Both the position numbers and the translations under genes were made by a program. The notes under the pieces are model-generated. The model was not told the origin of the DNA and searched no databases. It was given only the letters and a program-made list of their open reading frames with translations. This document shows positions 15,481-22,414 of a stretch of DNA of 39,963 bases, one piece after another. Within the stretch, counting starts at the first letter, position 1. Every line of letters starts with the position of its first letter. Source of the stretch: a virus; IMG/VR virus record IMGVR_UViG_3300044974_000081, positions 1-39,963 of that record; one strand, given 5' to 3'.

Positions 15481-15579
15481 ATGACAATCGAAGAAAAAAT
15501 TGCAGTAGTTGTAATGACAATAATCGCTAGTAGTTTAGTGATCCCTGGCGTAGGCGCATTTATCTTACACTTGCTGTAA
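15481..15579 (+). CDS. Tiny membrane peptide, 32 aa, first early gene
   Basis: A 32-aa peptide: a short charged start (MTIEEKIAVV) followed by one hydrophobic segment with VVMTIIASSLVIPGVGAFIL. GGAG lies about eight bases before the ATG, and it is the first reading frame after the early promoter. It is too short for homology-based assignment. Placement at the head of the early unit suggests a host take-over or superinfection-exclusion role at the inner membrane, but that is speculation. Confidence 0.55.
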   Translation: MTIEEKIAVVVMTIIASSLVIPGVGAFILHLL

Positions 15580-15582
15580 ACC

Positions 15583-15598
15583 AAGGGCGAAAGCCCTT
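15583..15598 (+). other. GNRA-capped RNA hairpin between early genes
   Basis: AAGGGC-GAAA-GCCCTT: a 6-bp stem with a GAAA tetraloop, directly after the first early stop codon. Only three T residues follow, so it is a weak terminator at best. It may be an attenuator or an mRNA-stabilising element. Confidence 0.6.
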
Positions 15599-15624
15599 TC
15601 AACTAACCAACTAAGGAAACAACC

Positions 15625-16269
15625 ATGCTCAAGCTTTCGATTACATCTAAACTAGACGGAATTAGATCTTGGAGTTTACAGGCCTTAGATACTTGTCCGG
15701 GATCTGTTGGCGACAATGGCGAGTTAGTTGCTGCCTGCGCTGGTTGCTATGCCACTACAGGCAATTATTTATATCCTAACGTAAAGGCTCCGCGTGAGCA
15801 TAATAAACAAGACTGGCAGCGGGATAGTTGGGTTGATGACATGGTCCAAGCATTAGACTCCGATCGTTACTTTCGCTGGTTCGATTCTGGTGACATGTAC
15901 GCAATCAAGCTTGCAGAGAAAATGCTCGAGGTCATGAAACGTACACCTTGGTGTAAACATTGGTTGCCGACTAGAATGCACAAGTTTCCTAAGTATCAAT
16001 CAATCATTGATCAAATGGATGCACTGCCGAATGTTGTTGTTCGTAGGTCATCAGATTCCGTTATCGGCGAAGTACTTGATGCACCATGGTCTAGCACTAT
16101 TGCAGAATCCTACAATGATGATAGCATCAGTGTATGCCCAGCGTATCAGCAAGGCGGAAAGTGCAAAGGGTGTAGGAAGTGCTGGGACAAGTCAATCCCA
16201 GTTATCGGTTATGCTGCTCATGGCCAAAAGATGTCTAAAGTTATCAGACTTAAACTTGCAAAGGGTTGA
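15625..16269 (+). CDS. GP88-family cysteine-rich protein
   Basis: A 214-aa protein matching the general pattern of the phage GP88 family: N-terminal LSITSKLDGIRSWSLQALDT, a cysteine cluster with Cys24, Cys38 and Cys41 (AACAGCYATTGNY), the core RWFDSGDMYAIKLAEKMLEV, PTRMHKFPKY, and a second cluster with Cys171, Cys180, Cys183 and Cys186 (CKGCRKCWD). Seven conserved-looking cysteines suggest an Fe-S cluster or zinc. The layout recalls radical-SAM-like proteins but lacks the canonical CX3CX2C. AAGGA precedes the ATG. It is the first sizeable early gene. The biochemical role of the family is unknown to me. Confidence 0.7.
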   Translation: MLKLSITSKLDGIRSWSLQALDTCPGSVGDNGELVAACAGCYATTGNYLYPNVKAPREHNKQDWQRDSWVDDMVQALDSDRYFRWFDSGDMYAIKLAEKMLEVMKRTPWCKHWLPTRMHKFPKYQSIIDQMDALPNVVVRRSSDSVIGEVLDAPWSSTIAESYNDDSISVCPAYQQGGKCKGCRKCWDKSIPVIGYAAHGQKMSKVIRLKLAKG

Positions 16270-16271
16270 TC

Positions 16272-16358
16272 ATGTCAAAGTCTAATGATGCTATCTTAGT
16301 CCTAGGTGGTGCATTGTTCGGTGCACTGTATGCTGTAATGATTTACTTATCACTATAG
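16272..16358 (+). CDS. Tiny membrane peptide, 28 aa
   Basis: A 28-aa peptide, MSKSNDAILVLGGALFGALY then AVMIYLSL: a polar start and a single glycine-containing transmembrane segment. AAGGG sits upstream of the ATG, and the gene follows the GP88 stop by two bases. The function is unknown. It is a second very small early membrane protein. Confidence 0.5.
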   Translation: MSKSNDAILVLGGALFGALYAVMIYLSL

Positions 16359-16367
16359 GGGTTTAAC

Positions 16368-16577
16368 ATGAAACAAGTGTTTTTTGCTTTTCTTCCGACA
16401 AATTATGAGCGCCCTGGTGGCGTTTGGTGGTATAGAGCATTTGCTAATCGTTACGAAATGGACGAGTTCATTGAATCAATCCGCAGCTGTGCAACTGCCA
16501 TCAGGATATCTAATAGATTTGTAGTTCAAGATCCAGATAACATTAAACCACCAGAAGATGCTGCCGTTATAAAGTGA
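16368..16577 (+). CDS. Hypothetical early protein, 69 aa
   Basis: A 69-aa protein with MKQVFFAFLPTNYERPGGVW, WYRAFANRYEMDEFIESIRS and a C-terminal RFVVQDPDNIKPPEDAAV. It has no recognised motif. The mix of beta-strand-like and helical parts suggests a small folded protein rather than a random frame. It follows the 28-aa gene by nine bases in the early unit. Confidence 0.6.
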   Translation: MKQVFFAFLPTNYERPGGVWWYRAFANRYEMDEFIESIRSCATAIRISNRFVVQDPDNIKPPEDAAVIK

Positions 16578-16584
16578 GGCTATC

Positions 16585-16752
16585 ATGGAATTTAAGATTG
16601 TCGGTTACTTGTTGACTTATCGTTACCCTGAGTATTCAGGTTTAACCCACCTAGATCGCTTTGATACACTGGCGAAGGCAGAAGAGTATGCTGAGACTTC
16701 AGAATTGACAGAATACGTTATCAACCCCATTGTTGACTTATCAGGGGATTAG
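16585..16752 (+). CDS. Hypothetical early protein, 55 aa
   Basis: A 55-aa acidic protein, MEFKIVGYLLTYRYPEYSGL, followed by FDTLAKAEEYAETSELTEYV. The FDTLAKAEEYA segment resembles a helix seen in small phage proteins of unknown role. It lies seven bases after the 69-aa gene and three bases before the next. No function can be given. Confidence 0.6.
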   Translation: MEFKIVGYLLTYRYPEYSGLTHLDRFDTLAKAEEYAETSELTEYVINPIVDLSGD

Positions 16753-16755
16753 ACC

Positions 16756-16986
16756 ATGACAACCATACTGAAGAAGTCTGAAATACTCTATGATTGTACT
16801 AAGAGAGAATTAGACTATGCTGTTGCCTCTGTCAAGTTCCCAGAGGTCTATGATGAAATTGTTCGATTCTTATCTGAAGGTGGGTTCAATAACCTATCTG
16901 ATTCTGAATTGGCGGAGCACTATAGGGAAACCTTTACAGACTTAGACACTATAGAATTCAGAAAGCAATATAGGATTACCAAATGA
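16756..16986 (+). CDS. Hypothetical early protein, 76 aa
   Basis: A 76-aa mostly helical protein, MTTILKKSEILYDCTKRELD, with EVYDEIVRFLSEGGFNNLSD and ELAEHYRETFTDLD. No family is recognised. Its stop overlaps the next start (ATGA), so translation is coupled to the 66-aa gene. Confidence 0.6.
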   Translation: MTTILKKSEILYDCTKRELDYAVASVKFPEVYDEIVRFLSEGGFNNLSDSELAEHYRETFTDLDTIEFRKQYRITK

Positions 16987-17183
16987 GTCTTACATTCAAT
17001 GATCAACCATGTGAGATCGTCCAAGGTCCAGACGCTGATGGTCAGGTATGTATACGCTATGCTGGCGATCCTCGATGGCCTTTCCCTAGTTATACCTGGG
17101 TTAGTCCTAAAGCACTGAAGAAAACCACAGAAAAGCAAAAGCAATTAGAGGCTCTACAAGGCATCGAAGAGGCTCTAATGTAA
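16983..17183 (+). CDS. Hypothetical early protein, 66 aa
   Basis: A 66-aa protein, MSLTFNDQPCEIVQGPDADG, then QVCIRYAGDPRWPFPSYTWV and a basic Lys/Gln-rich C-terminal helix. The first part looks like a small beta-barrel, SH3-like in pattern, but I cannot name a family. It is the last gene before a new promoter at 17203-17211. Confidence 0.6.
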   Translation: MSLTFNDQPCEIVQGPDADGQVCIRYAGDPRWPFPSYTWVSPKALKKTTEKQKQLEALQGIEEALM

Positions 17184-17202
17184 GTATCATGTAAGTTTAG
17201 TG

Positions 17203-17211
17203 TGGTACAAT
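17203..17211 (+). promoter_or_regulatory. Putative extended -10 promoter
   Basis: TGGTACAAT: an extended-10 TGn followed by TACAAT (five of six). There is no clear -35. It lies in the 59-bp gap before the HNH nuclease gene and would give a short leader. Confidence 0.5.
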
Positions 17212-17242
17212 AGCAACACTTTACAAGTTGCTAGGAGCCACT

Positions 17243-17722
17243 ATGTCAGCAAAATCCAAGGAAAGGATAAGACTAAATAAGTTACATGGTCACAAGTATA
17301 AAAGACTATTCTTGAATGAAGGATACTTTTGTTTTTATTGTGCCGACCCTGCTTCGTCATTAGATCATGTTCCACCTTTGTCGTCTATGGACAATCTAGA
17401 CTATGATTACAGGAAGAAGCATAGTATACCATGTGCTTTACTGCCCTGCTGTGTGGATTGCAACACAGCATTAGGAGATAGGAAATTGTTTACTGCTATG
17501 GAAAGACTACAATACTTAGAGTCCTACTATGAAGCGAAGCTTATAAAACAACGTAAGCTATGGTCTGATGATGAGATAGAAGAATTAGGAGGTAGACTTA
17601 AAGACTATGTCAGGGCTAGACAAGAAAAGATTAGTCGTTTCATGTACAAAATAAGGGCTATACAAATGAGGCAAATAAGGCCTGAGACGTTTCCGGTGAT
17701 GTCTGAAAACACCTTCGAATAG
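17243..17722 (+). CDS. HNH-type endonuclease
   Basis: A 159-aa protein. Cys30-x2-Cys33 (FCFYCADPASS), then SLDHVPPLSS with Asp41-His42, and CCVDCNTALGDRK with Cys70-x2-Cys73 and Asn74. This is the zinc-stapled beta-beta-alpha-metal fold of HNH/endonuclease VII-like enzymes. The C-terminal half is basic and helical. The start at 17243 is chosen because AGGAG lies six bases upstream; an upstream ATG at 17228 lacks this. It may be a homing-type nuclease, a debranching enzyme or a host-DNA nuclease. It sits outside the replication block. Confidence 0.75.
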   Translation: MSAKSKERIRLNKLHGHKYKRLFLNEGYFCFYCADPASSLDHVPPLSSMDNLDYDYRKKHSIPCALLPCCVDCNTALGDRKLFTAMERLQYLESYYEAKLIKQRKLWSDDEIEELGGRLKDYVRARQEKISRFMYKIRAIQMRQIRPETFPVMSENTFE

Positions 17723-17767
17723 AAAATCGCTTGTAGGCCTGTTTTAATCGATTCTAGAGGGTATTTT

Positions 17768-17941
17768 ATGACTAAAGAGACTGTGCAAATGATGTTAGCC
17801 TTGATTGAGGCGATGATTGACTCCAGCGTAGCAGCATCATGGGGTCAGTGGGAGGAGGTAGAGCATGCTGAGGATGTTAAAGAGGATCTATACCCTAAGT
17901 TGATGGCTTTGTTGGATAGAATGGAGGATGATGGAAAATGA
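17768..17941 (+). CDS. Small acidic helical protein, 57 aa
   Basis: A 57-aa protein, MTKETVQMMLALIEAMIDSS, then SWGQWEEVEHAEDVKEDLYP and KLMALLDRMEDDGK. It is strongly acidic and fully helical in pattern. Its stop overlaps the start of the zinc-finger gene (ATGA). It could be a small protein inhibitor or DNA mimic given the charge, but that is conjecture. Confidence 0.6.
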   Translation: MTKETVQMMLALIEAMIDSSVAASWGQWEEVEHAEDVKEDLYPKLMALLDRMEDDGK

Positions 17942-18132
17942 GATGTTTATCCTGCAATGAAGTGCTTAGCGACTATGAAGCCTCTAGGCGTAGTGTGCGA
18001 ACAAGACAGTACTTAGACTTATGCAATGATTGTTTTAAGTATGTCCGAGATGATATCTGCGCTGTTGGCAATGTATCCCTGATGCATGATGATGACGAGA
18101 TTGTTAGCGAACGTAAGAAGTCAGAGGACTAA
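17938..18132 (+). CDS. Small zinc-finger protein, 64 aa
   Basis: A 64-aa protein with Cys3-x2-Cys6 (MRCLSCNEVLSDYE) and Cys29-x2-Cys32 (DLCNDCFKYV), a four-cysteine zinc ribbon, followed by an acidic then basic tail. Such short CLSC...CNDC proteins are widespread in T7-like and T4-like phages with unknown function. It is the last gene before a strong promoter and a large inverted repeat. Confidence 0.7.
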   Translation: MRCLSCNEVLSDYEASRRSVRTRQYLDLCNDCFKYVRDDICAVGNVSLMHDDDEIVSERKKSED

Positions 18133-18135
18133 GTA

Positions 18136-18164
18136 TTGACAACTTTAGTTTTCTCTGATACCCT
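18136..18164 (+). promoter_or_regulatory. Putative sigma70 promoter before large hairpin
   Basis: TTGACA (18136-18141), a 17-bp spacer ending TGA, and TACCCT (18159-18164): an exact -35, an extended-10 TGn and a poor -10. It would start RNA near the left arm of the inverted repeat at 18169. Confidence 0.6.
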
Positions 18165-18168
18165 AAAT

Positions 18169-18259
18169 CTATATAGGCTATGTATACTATGTACTATACT
18201 AAGTATATATACTAAGTATAATATTCTATGTATATACTATGTATACATAGCCTATATAG
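18169..18259 (+). repeat. Large 19-bp inverted repeat (hairpin) in leader
   Basis: CTATATAGGCTATGTATAC (18169-18187) is a perfect inverted match to 18241-18259. The 53-bp interior is AT-rich and holds a direct repeat ACTAAGTATA twice. A transcript from the upstream promoter would carry this hairpin as its leader, about 30 bases before the 66-aa gene. No T-run follows, so it is not a typical terminator. Confidence 0.85.
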
Positions 18260-18288
18260 TAGACAATGTACCCTTAAAGGATAATACA

Positions 18289-18489
18289 ATGTACCCTGAT
18301 GATGATTTCTTACCTGAAGAGGCTCTAAAGGCTTCAGAGCCAACACAGGCAGAGTTGGATGATTACCATGAAGATGTTAAGATTGAAGAAGTACTGAGTG
18401 GATTTGTTCGCTTATGTTCGGAGTATGGTTTTTACTTTATGATGCGTCAGTTGACAAAGGCTTTGAATGCTAAAGGGTTCAACGTATGA
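18289..18489 (+). CDS. Hypothetical early protein, 66 aa
   Basis: A 66-aa acidic protein beginning MYPDDDFLPEEALKASEPTQ, with EVLSGFVRLCSEYGFYFMMR and a C-terminal helix. The start at 18289 is chosen because AAAGGA lies upstream. The same frame is open back to 18136, but that part is encoded by the AT-rich inverted repeat and reads as Tyr/Ile/Leu-rich noise. Its stop overlaps the next start (ATGA). Confidence 0.65.
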   Translation: MYPDDDFLPEEALKASEPTQAELDDYHEDVKIEEVLSGFVRLCSEYGFYFMMRQLTKALNAKGFNV

Positions 18490-18785
18490 AGAAGAAGATA
18501 CAACCAAGGAAGCGTAAGCCTTCGCCGTATGTGCTATTCATGCACTCTAATGGTGGTACATGCTCTTTAGAGGATCTGATGGCAGCATTCCCTGCTAAGG
18601 GTAAGAATGCACTGCTGAATGCGATGCAGAAGCTTGTTGATAACTACACTGTTGATAGGGATATCTACATATATGGTGACAGACAGAAGAAGATCATCTA
18701 CACTTTAGGAGGTTATGTCACTAAGGATACAACGGGTATCTGTTGGCATAATCCTTTTAACTTAGGGGTAAAGCATGCAGGATAA
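18486..18785 (+). CDS. Putative small DNA-binding protein, 99 aa
   Basis: A 99-aa protein with a basic N-terminus (MKKKIQPRKRKPSPYVLFMH), then GTCSLEDLMAAFPAKGKNAL and LNAMQKLVDNYTVDRDI, ending with a strand-like KKIIYTLGGYV. The helix-turn-helix-like spacing followed by a beta wing suggests a winged-helix fold, but I cannot name a family. It is coupled by ATGA to the gene before and overlaps the gene after by 11 bases. Confidence 0.55.
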   Translation: MKKKIQPRKRKPSPYVLFMHSNGGTCSLEDLMAAFPAKGKNALLNAMQKLVDNYTVDRDIYIYGDRQKKIIYTLGGYVTKDTTGICWHNPFNLGVKHAG

Positions 18786-19113
18786 ACCTTGTAAAGACCA
18801 TCCAGATGCACCGCATGGTTTTGATCGTAACGCTAGCCACAATGCTGACAGGTATGTGTGTGAGTGTGAGAACTGGGAACCAAAGCCTGTGGCTCATGTT
18901 TACCGGATTGAAACAAACGGCAGGCCTTGTGTCGCATGGGATGACGCAAGTGAAATTAAGGTCGGCGCAAAACTTTACGCTGCACCTCGTGAATGGGTCA
19001 GTCTGACGGATCACGAAGTTTGGGAAGCGATCGATTACGTGCTTGAGGGTGGTGGTTGGCTAGATGTAGCGAGAGTACTTGAGCAGGCTTTTAAGGAGAA
19101 GAACAATGGCTGA
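18775..19113 (+). CDS. Accessory protein with REWVSLTD module, 112 aa
   Basis: A 112-aa protein. The N-terminus is His/Cys-rich (CKDHPDAPHGFDRNASHNAD then CECENW), the middle PVAHVYRIETNGRPCVAWDD is followed by KLYAAPREWVSLTDHEVWEA, and the end is LEQAFKEKNNG. The REWVxLTDxE helix and the KEKN ending recur in the next two genes, showing that they are paralogous. Base composition here is visibly richer in G and C than in the surrounding genes. The function is unknown. Proteins with such modules are frequent in phages of proteobacteria. Confidence 0.65.
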   Translation: MQDKPCKDHPDAPHGFDRNASHNADRYVCECENWEPKPVAHVYRIETNGRPCVAWDDASEIKVGAKLYAAPREWVSLTDHEVWEAIDYVLEGGGWLDVARVLEQAFKEKNNG

Positions 19114-19387
19114 AAACAAAAACGCGAAGACACCATCAGATGGTGGGTCAGGTTTTATCGACGGCGTGTGGTATGGGCCAGGGCCTACGGCGTGGCAGTG
19201 CCAATGCGGTAAAGCGTATACGGTTACTTGTATTTCAAGCAAACCTACAAAGCGTGAATGGGTTGGGCTGACGGATGAAGAAGTGAGCGAGATTATTGAT
19301 AAAGAGATTGGTTTCAACTCTTGCTTTGGGCCGGAAGAATCTTTTGCTCGTGCGATTGAGGCGAAGCTGAAGGAGAAGAACACATGA
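19106..19387 (+). CDS. Accessory protein with REWVGLTD module, 93 aa
   Basis: A 93-aa protein starting MAENKNAKTPSDGGSGFIDG, with GPGPTAWQCQCGKAYTVTCI and KREWVGLTDEEVSEIIDKEI, ending AIEAKLKEKNT. The CxCxK and TCIS cysteines are of unknown role. The start at 19106 has AAGGAG upstream and overlaps the previous gene. Its first 10 residues are nearly the same as those of the gene at 19743 and its last ones as those of the gene at 19384, so these genes arose by duplication and reshuffling of small modules. Confidence 0.65.
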   Translation: MAENKNAKTPSDGGSGFIDGVWYGPGPTAWQCQCGKAYTVTCISSKPTKREWVGLTDEEVSEIIDKEIGFNSCFGPEESFARAIEAKLKEKNT

Positions 19388-19746
19388 CTAACCACATCGG
19401 ACTTGATGAACTTGCTATACAAGAAGGTATACGCAAGCCGTGGGAAACCCTGCTGATGATGACAAAAACTGCGTATGGGCTTTATGCTTTTACGCACAAG
19501 GATTTAGAGCAATTCGCCACACTTGTAGCCGCAGACGAGCGTGAGTCTGTAGCAGCATCAAACAAGCGTGACTTGACCTGCGTCTGCGGTGCTGTGTGGG
19601 ACGGTGAGCAGATGGTTCATGCACCACGAAAGCGTGAATGGGTTGGACTGACGGATGATGATTATGAGGAATTATTAAGGACTAGGGAGTGGGGTGTTTC
19701 TTTGATTGAAGCCGTCGAAGCCAAACTAAAGGAGAAGAACACATGA
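19384..19746 (+). CDS. Accessory protein with REWVGLTD module, 120 aa
   Basis: A 120-aa protein with KDLEQFATLVAADERESVAA, then DLTCVCGAVWDGEQMVHAPR, KREWVGLTDDDYEELLRTRE and a terminal EAKLKEKNT. The FAxLVAAxERE motif matches that in the gene at 19972, and the WVGLTD and KLKEKNT parts match the gene before. It is coupled at both ends by ATGA overlaps. The function is unknown. Confidence 0.65.
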   Translation: MTNHIGLDELAIQEGIRKPWETLLMMTKTAYGLYAFTHKDLEQFATLVAADERESVAASNKRDLTCVCGAVWDGEQMVHAPRKREWVGLTDDDYEELLRTREWGVSLIEAVEAKLKEKNT

Positions 19747-19982
19747 GCGAAAACAAAAACGCAAAGACACCAGCGGACGGAGAGCCTCTGCCCGTAGCAA
19801 CAAGCGCCATGACGCTAGAGCAAACGCGACAGTGGATTGCCGACACATGGAAAAGGTGTCAGGACGAAGTTTGGCGCCAGCCAACCACTAAGACGGTGGT
19901 GTACCTGACTGCTGGTAGCTACAGTCTTGAGACGCTTGAAAATCTGGTTAAGTTACTTAGAAAGGTGGCCAATGATGACTAG
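19743..19982 (+). CDS. Accessory protein sharing N-terminus with 19106 gene, 79 aa
   Basis: A 79-aa protein starting MSENKNAKTPADGEPLPVAT, with TLEQTRQWIADTWKRCQDEV and a C-terminal SYSLETLENLVKLLRKVAND. Its first nine residues repeat those of the 93-aa protein. The rest is unrelated. It overlaps the following start by about ten bases. The function is unknown; it is part of the duplicated cassette. Confidence 0.6.
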   Translation: MSENKNAKTPADGEPLPVATSAMTLEQTRQWIADTWKRCQDEVWRQPTTKTVVYLTAGSYSLETLENLVKLLRKVANDD

Positions 19983-20217
19983 AGAAGAAATCATCCGCAT
20001 GGCGCGGGAGGCTGGATTGGCTTACGGATCTGACGAAAAGCCATTAGGTTCTGTAACACGCTTTGCTGCCCTTGTTGCCGCGCATGAACGTGAGGCGTGT
20101 GCGAAGGTGTGTGATGAGAAAGTTAACGCTGAATATGCAACAGGGAAGGTTGACCATCACGAAATGGCATGGACGCAAGCATGTGCAATAGCCATCAGAG
20201 CAAGGGGGCAAGCATGA
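19972..20217 (+). CDS. Conserved phage accessory protein (FAALVAAHEREACA type), 81 aa
   Basis: An 81-aa protein, MMTREEIIRMAREAGLAYGS, then SVTRFAALVAAHEREACAKV and CDEKVNAEY, ending AIAIRARGQA. The MTREExIRMAREAG...FAALVAAHEREACAKVCDE pattern is one I recognise from many small proteins in phages of Burkholderiales and other proteobacteria; its function is unknown. The start is at 19972 or the adjacent ATG at 19975, after AAAGGTGG. Its stop overlaps the next start (ATGA). Confidence 0.7.
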   Translation: MMTREEIIRMAREAGLAYGSDEKPLGSVTRFAALVAAHEREACAKVCDEKVNAEYATGKVDHHEMAWTQACAIAIRARGQA

Positions 20218-20429
20218 GCAAGATTCAGCCATTCAATTCAAAGTGGAACGCAACCGCAGCACTAACTTGTGCGCTTGATGAGACTGAGCCTGACGAGCAG
20301 GTGATTGTGGTTGTCCGCAAGAAAGATGGTAGCCGGTGCAAGTACGCTGCCAACATCACAAACATGGAAGTGTACTGGGAAGCCGGTGTTCTTCAACACG
20401 AAGTTGTATCAGGGAGATATGAGAAATGA
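20214..20429 (+). CDS. Hypothetical early protein, 71 aa
   Basis: A 71-aa protein, MSKIQPFNSKWNATAALTCA, then EPDEQVIVVVRKKDGSRCKY and MEVYWEAGVLQHEVVSGRYE. It has a beta-rich pattern. The start at 20214 overlaps the previous stop (ATGA), which is preferred to an upstream ATG at 20169 inside that gene. No family is recognised. Confidence 0.6.
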   Translation: MSKIQPFNSKWNATAALTCALDETEPDEQVIVVVRKKDGSRCKYAANITNMEVYWEAGVLQHEVVSGRYEK

Positions 20430-20800
20430 AATTTAGAAAGAAACCCGTGGTCATTGAGGCCACACAATGGTTCAAGAACGGTGATCACCCGCTGGATTAC
20501 AGCAAGACACATGATGGATTTGCTGGTGGCGGACTAGTCACGTTTTCACCCGAGTACCGCAAACAGATGCAATGGGAAGGCGACATCGTGCGCTACTACC
20601 GAACGCCAGATGTTGACGGTCAAACAGTGTGCAAACACTGCGGAGACATCATGCACAACCACGGCTGGATTGACACGCTGGAAGGCGGCCACATTGTTTG
20701 CCCAGGAGACTGGATCATTACTGGCGTTAAAGGCGAACATTACCCATGCAAGCCTGACATCTTTGAAATGACTTATGAAAAAGTTGAAAGCAAGGGGTGA
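20426..20800 (+). CDS. Conserved phage protein (PGDWIITGVKGE type)
   Basis: A 124-aa protein with KFRKKPVVIEATQWF at the start, CKHCGDIMHNHGWIDTLEGG in the middle (Cys69, Cys72, His77, His79) and CPGDWIITGVKGEHYPCKPD near the end (Cys92, Cys108). This is a very common phage family of unknown function, recognised by the FRKKPVxIEAxQW and GDWIITGVKGExYPCKPDIF signatures. The Cys/His set in the middle suggests that this longer variant binds zinc. It sits four bases before the primase-helicase gene. Confidence 0.75.
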   Translation: MKFRKKPVVIEATQWFKNGDHPLDYSKTHDGFAGGGLVTFSPEYRKQMQWEGDIVRYYRTPDVDGQTVCKHCGDIMHNHGWIDTLEGGHIVCPGDWIITGVKGEHYPCKPDIFEMTYEKVESKG

Positions 20801-20803
20801 GCA

Positions 20804-22414
20804 ATGACATACTTAGCTACGCACCAGGGTTGTGATGATTGCGGTAGCTCTGATGCCTTATCAGTGTCAGAGAATGACAAAGGAGAGACATGGTCTCACT
20901 GCTTTAGCTGCGGCACAAATACTAAATTGTCTACAAATGTTGATAACTTCCAACAAAATGTAACATCTAAGCCTAAAGTTGTACCTATGATTCAAGGCCA
21001 ATATCGTTCGATACCAGTGAGAAACCTTAGTGCTGATGCACTGAAGGCGTACAACGTAGTGCTTACTGATGACTACGAGGTAGTGTTTCCCTATCATGAT
21101 GCTGATGGAAAGGTAGCAGCATACAAGGTAAGGCATGAAGCTACGAAGACTGACTGCACCATCAAAGGAGATTGGAGTAAAGCTAATACATTGTTCGGAC
21201 AACACTTATTTGCTAAAGGAGGGAAGAGCATTACCATCACTGAGGGTGAGTTTGATGCCATTGCTGTCTATCAAATGAATGGTATGAAGTATCCTTCAGT
21301 ATCTATCCGCAACGGAGCAAAGGCAGCACTAAAGGACTGTAAAGCTAACTATGAATATCTTGATTCTTTTGAAACCATTGTTATCTCTTTTGATGCTGAT
21401 GAACCTGGGAAGAAAGCTGCTACGCAAGTAGCTGACCTATTCGGTGCTAAAGCTAAAGTTGTCAAGCATAGAGCACCATTCAAGGATGCTAACGATTACC
21501 TTAAAGAAGGAGCAATAAAGGAGTACATACAAGATTGGTTTGCTGCTGAGACCTATGTACCTGATGGTATTGTCAACGGCTCTAAGCTGTGGGAAGACAT
21601 CAATACACCAGCTATTAAGTCTTCATGTAACTATCCCTTTGATGGCCTTAACAAGCTAACCTATGGCATTAGGAAGGGTGAACTAGTTACCTTCACTGCT
21701 GGATCTGGGCTAGGTAAATCACAGGTGTTGCGTGAGATCGTGTATCATATCCTGTGTAAGACAGATGACAACATTGGTTTGATGTTTCTTGAGGAGTCTA
21801 CTGTCCGCACTGCCAAAGGCTTGATGTCCATACACGCTAACAAACCTTTACATTTACCAGACACAGCATACACAGATGAGGAGTTTAGAGATGCCTTTGA
21901 GCACACTCTTGGCACTAACAGGGTTTATCTTTTTGATCATTTTGGTAGTACGTCAATTGATAATATTTTATCAAGAGTCAGATTCATGTCAAAAGGATTG
22001 GGATGTAGCTTTGTGGTGTTGGATCATATTAGCATCATCGTCAGTGCTGGTGATGTTGGCGATGAGAGGAAAGCCTTAGATGAGATCATGACAAAGCTTA
22101 GGATGCTGGTTCAAGAGACTGGTATATCCTTGCTGATTGTCAGTCACCTGAAGAGACCTGATGGTAAAGGACATGAAGAAGGAGCAGCAACATCACTAGG
22201 ACAGCTGAGAGGCTCTGGAAGCATTGCACAATTGTCTGACATGGTTATCGGTATGGAAAGGAATGCACAGCATGATGATGAACGTGAACGCAATATCACC
22301 AGGATTAGGGTACTCAAGAACCGCTTCTCAGGCACGACAGGTCCAGCCTGTAGCGTCTACTACAACCACACAACAGGAAGGTTATCAGAGGTCATCGAAG
22401 ATGAAAACTTATGA
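20804..22414 (+). CDS. Primase-helicase (T7 gp4-like)
   Basis: A 536-aa replication protein. Domain order: zinc-binding primase finger with Cys10, Cys13, Cys33 and Cys36; TOPRIM domain with Glu147 in TEGEFDAIAV and Asp197/Asp199 in SFDADEPGKKAA; linker; RecA-like DnaB-family helicase with Walker A AGSGLGKS at 299-306, Walker B FVVLDHIS with Asp407, SHLKRP at 447-452 and the DNA-binding LGQLRGSGSIAQLSD at 465-479. The length is close to T7 gp4A (566 aa). It unwinds DNA as a hexamer and makes RNA primers for the PolA encoded downstream. It heads the replication module. Confidence 0.93.
   Translation: MTYLATHQGCDDCGSSDALSVSENDKGETWSHCFSCGTNTKLSTNVDNFQQNVTSKPKVVPMIQGQYRSIPVRNLSADALKAYNVVLTDDYEVVFPYHDADGKVAAYKVRHEATKTDCTIKGDWSKANTLFGQHLFAKGGKSITITEGEFDAIAVYQMNGMKYPSVSIRNGAKAALKDCKANYEYLDSFETIVISFDADEPGKKAATQVADLFGAKAKVVKHRAPFKDANDYLKEGAIKEYIQDWFAAETYVPDGIVNGSKLWEDINTPAIKSSCNYPFDGLNKLTYGIRKGELVTFTAGSGLGKSQVLREIVYHILCKTDDNIGLMFLEESTVRTAKGLMSIHANKPLHLPDTAYTDEEFRDAFEHTLGTNRVYLFDHFGSTSIDNILSRVRFMSKGLGCSFVVLDHISIIVSAGDVGDERKALDEIMTKLRMLVQETGISLLIVSHLKRPDGKGHEEGAATSLGQLRGSGSIAQLSDMVIGMERNAQHDDERERNITRIRVLKNRFSGTTGPACSVYYNHTTGRLSEVIEDENL

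Noticed and set aside
18169-18259. Rho-independent terminator at the large inverted repeat
   Set aside because: The stem is AT-rich and no T-run follows it; it lies downstream of a promoter rather than at a gene end.
18136-18288. N-terminal extension of the 66-aa gene through the AT-rich inverted repeat
   Set aside because: The extension reads as Tyr/Ile/Leu-rich noise encoded by the palindrome, and a ribosome-binding site supports the start at 18289.
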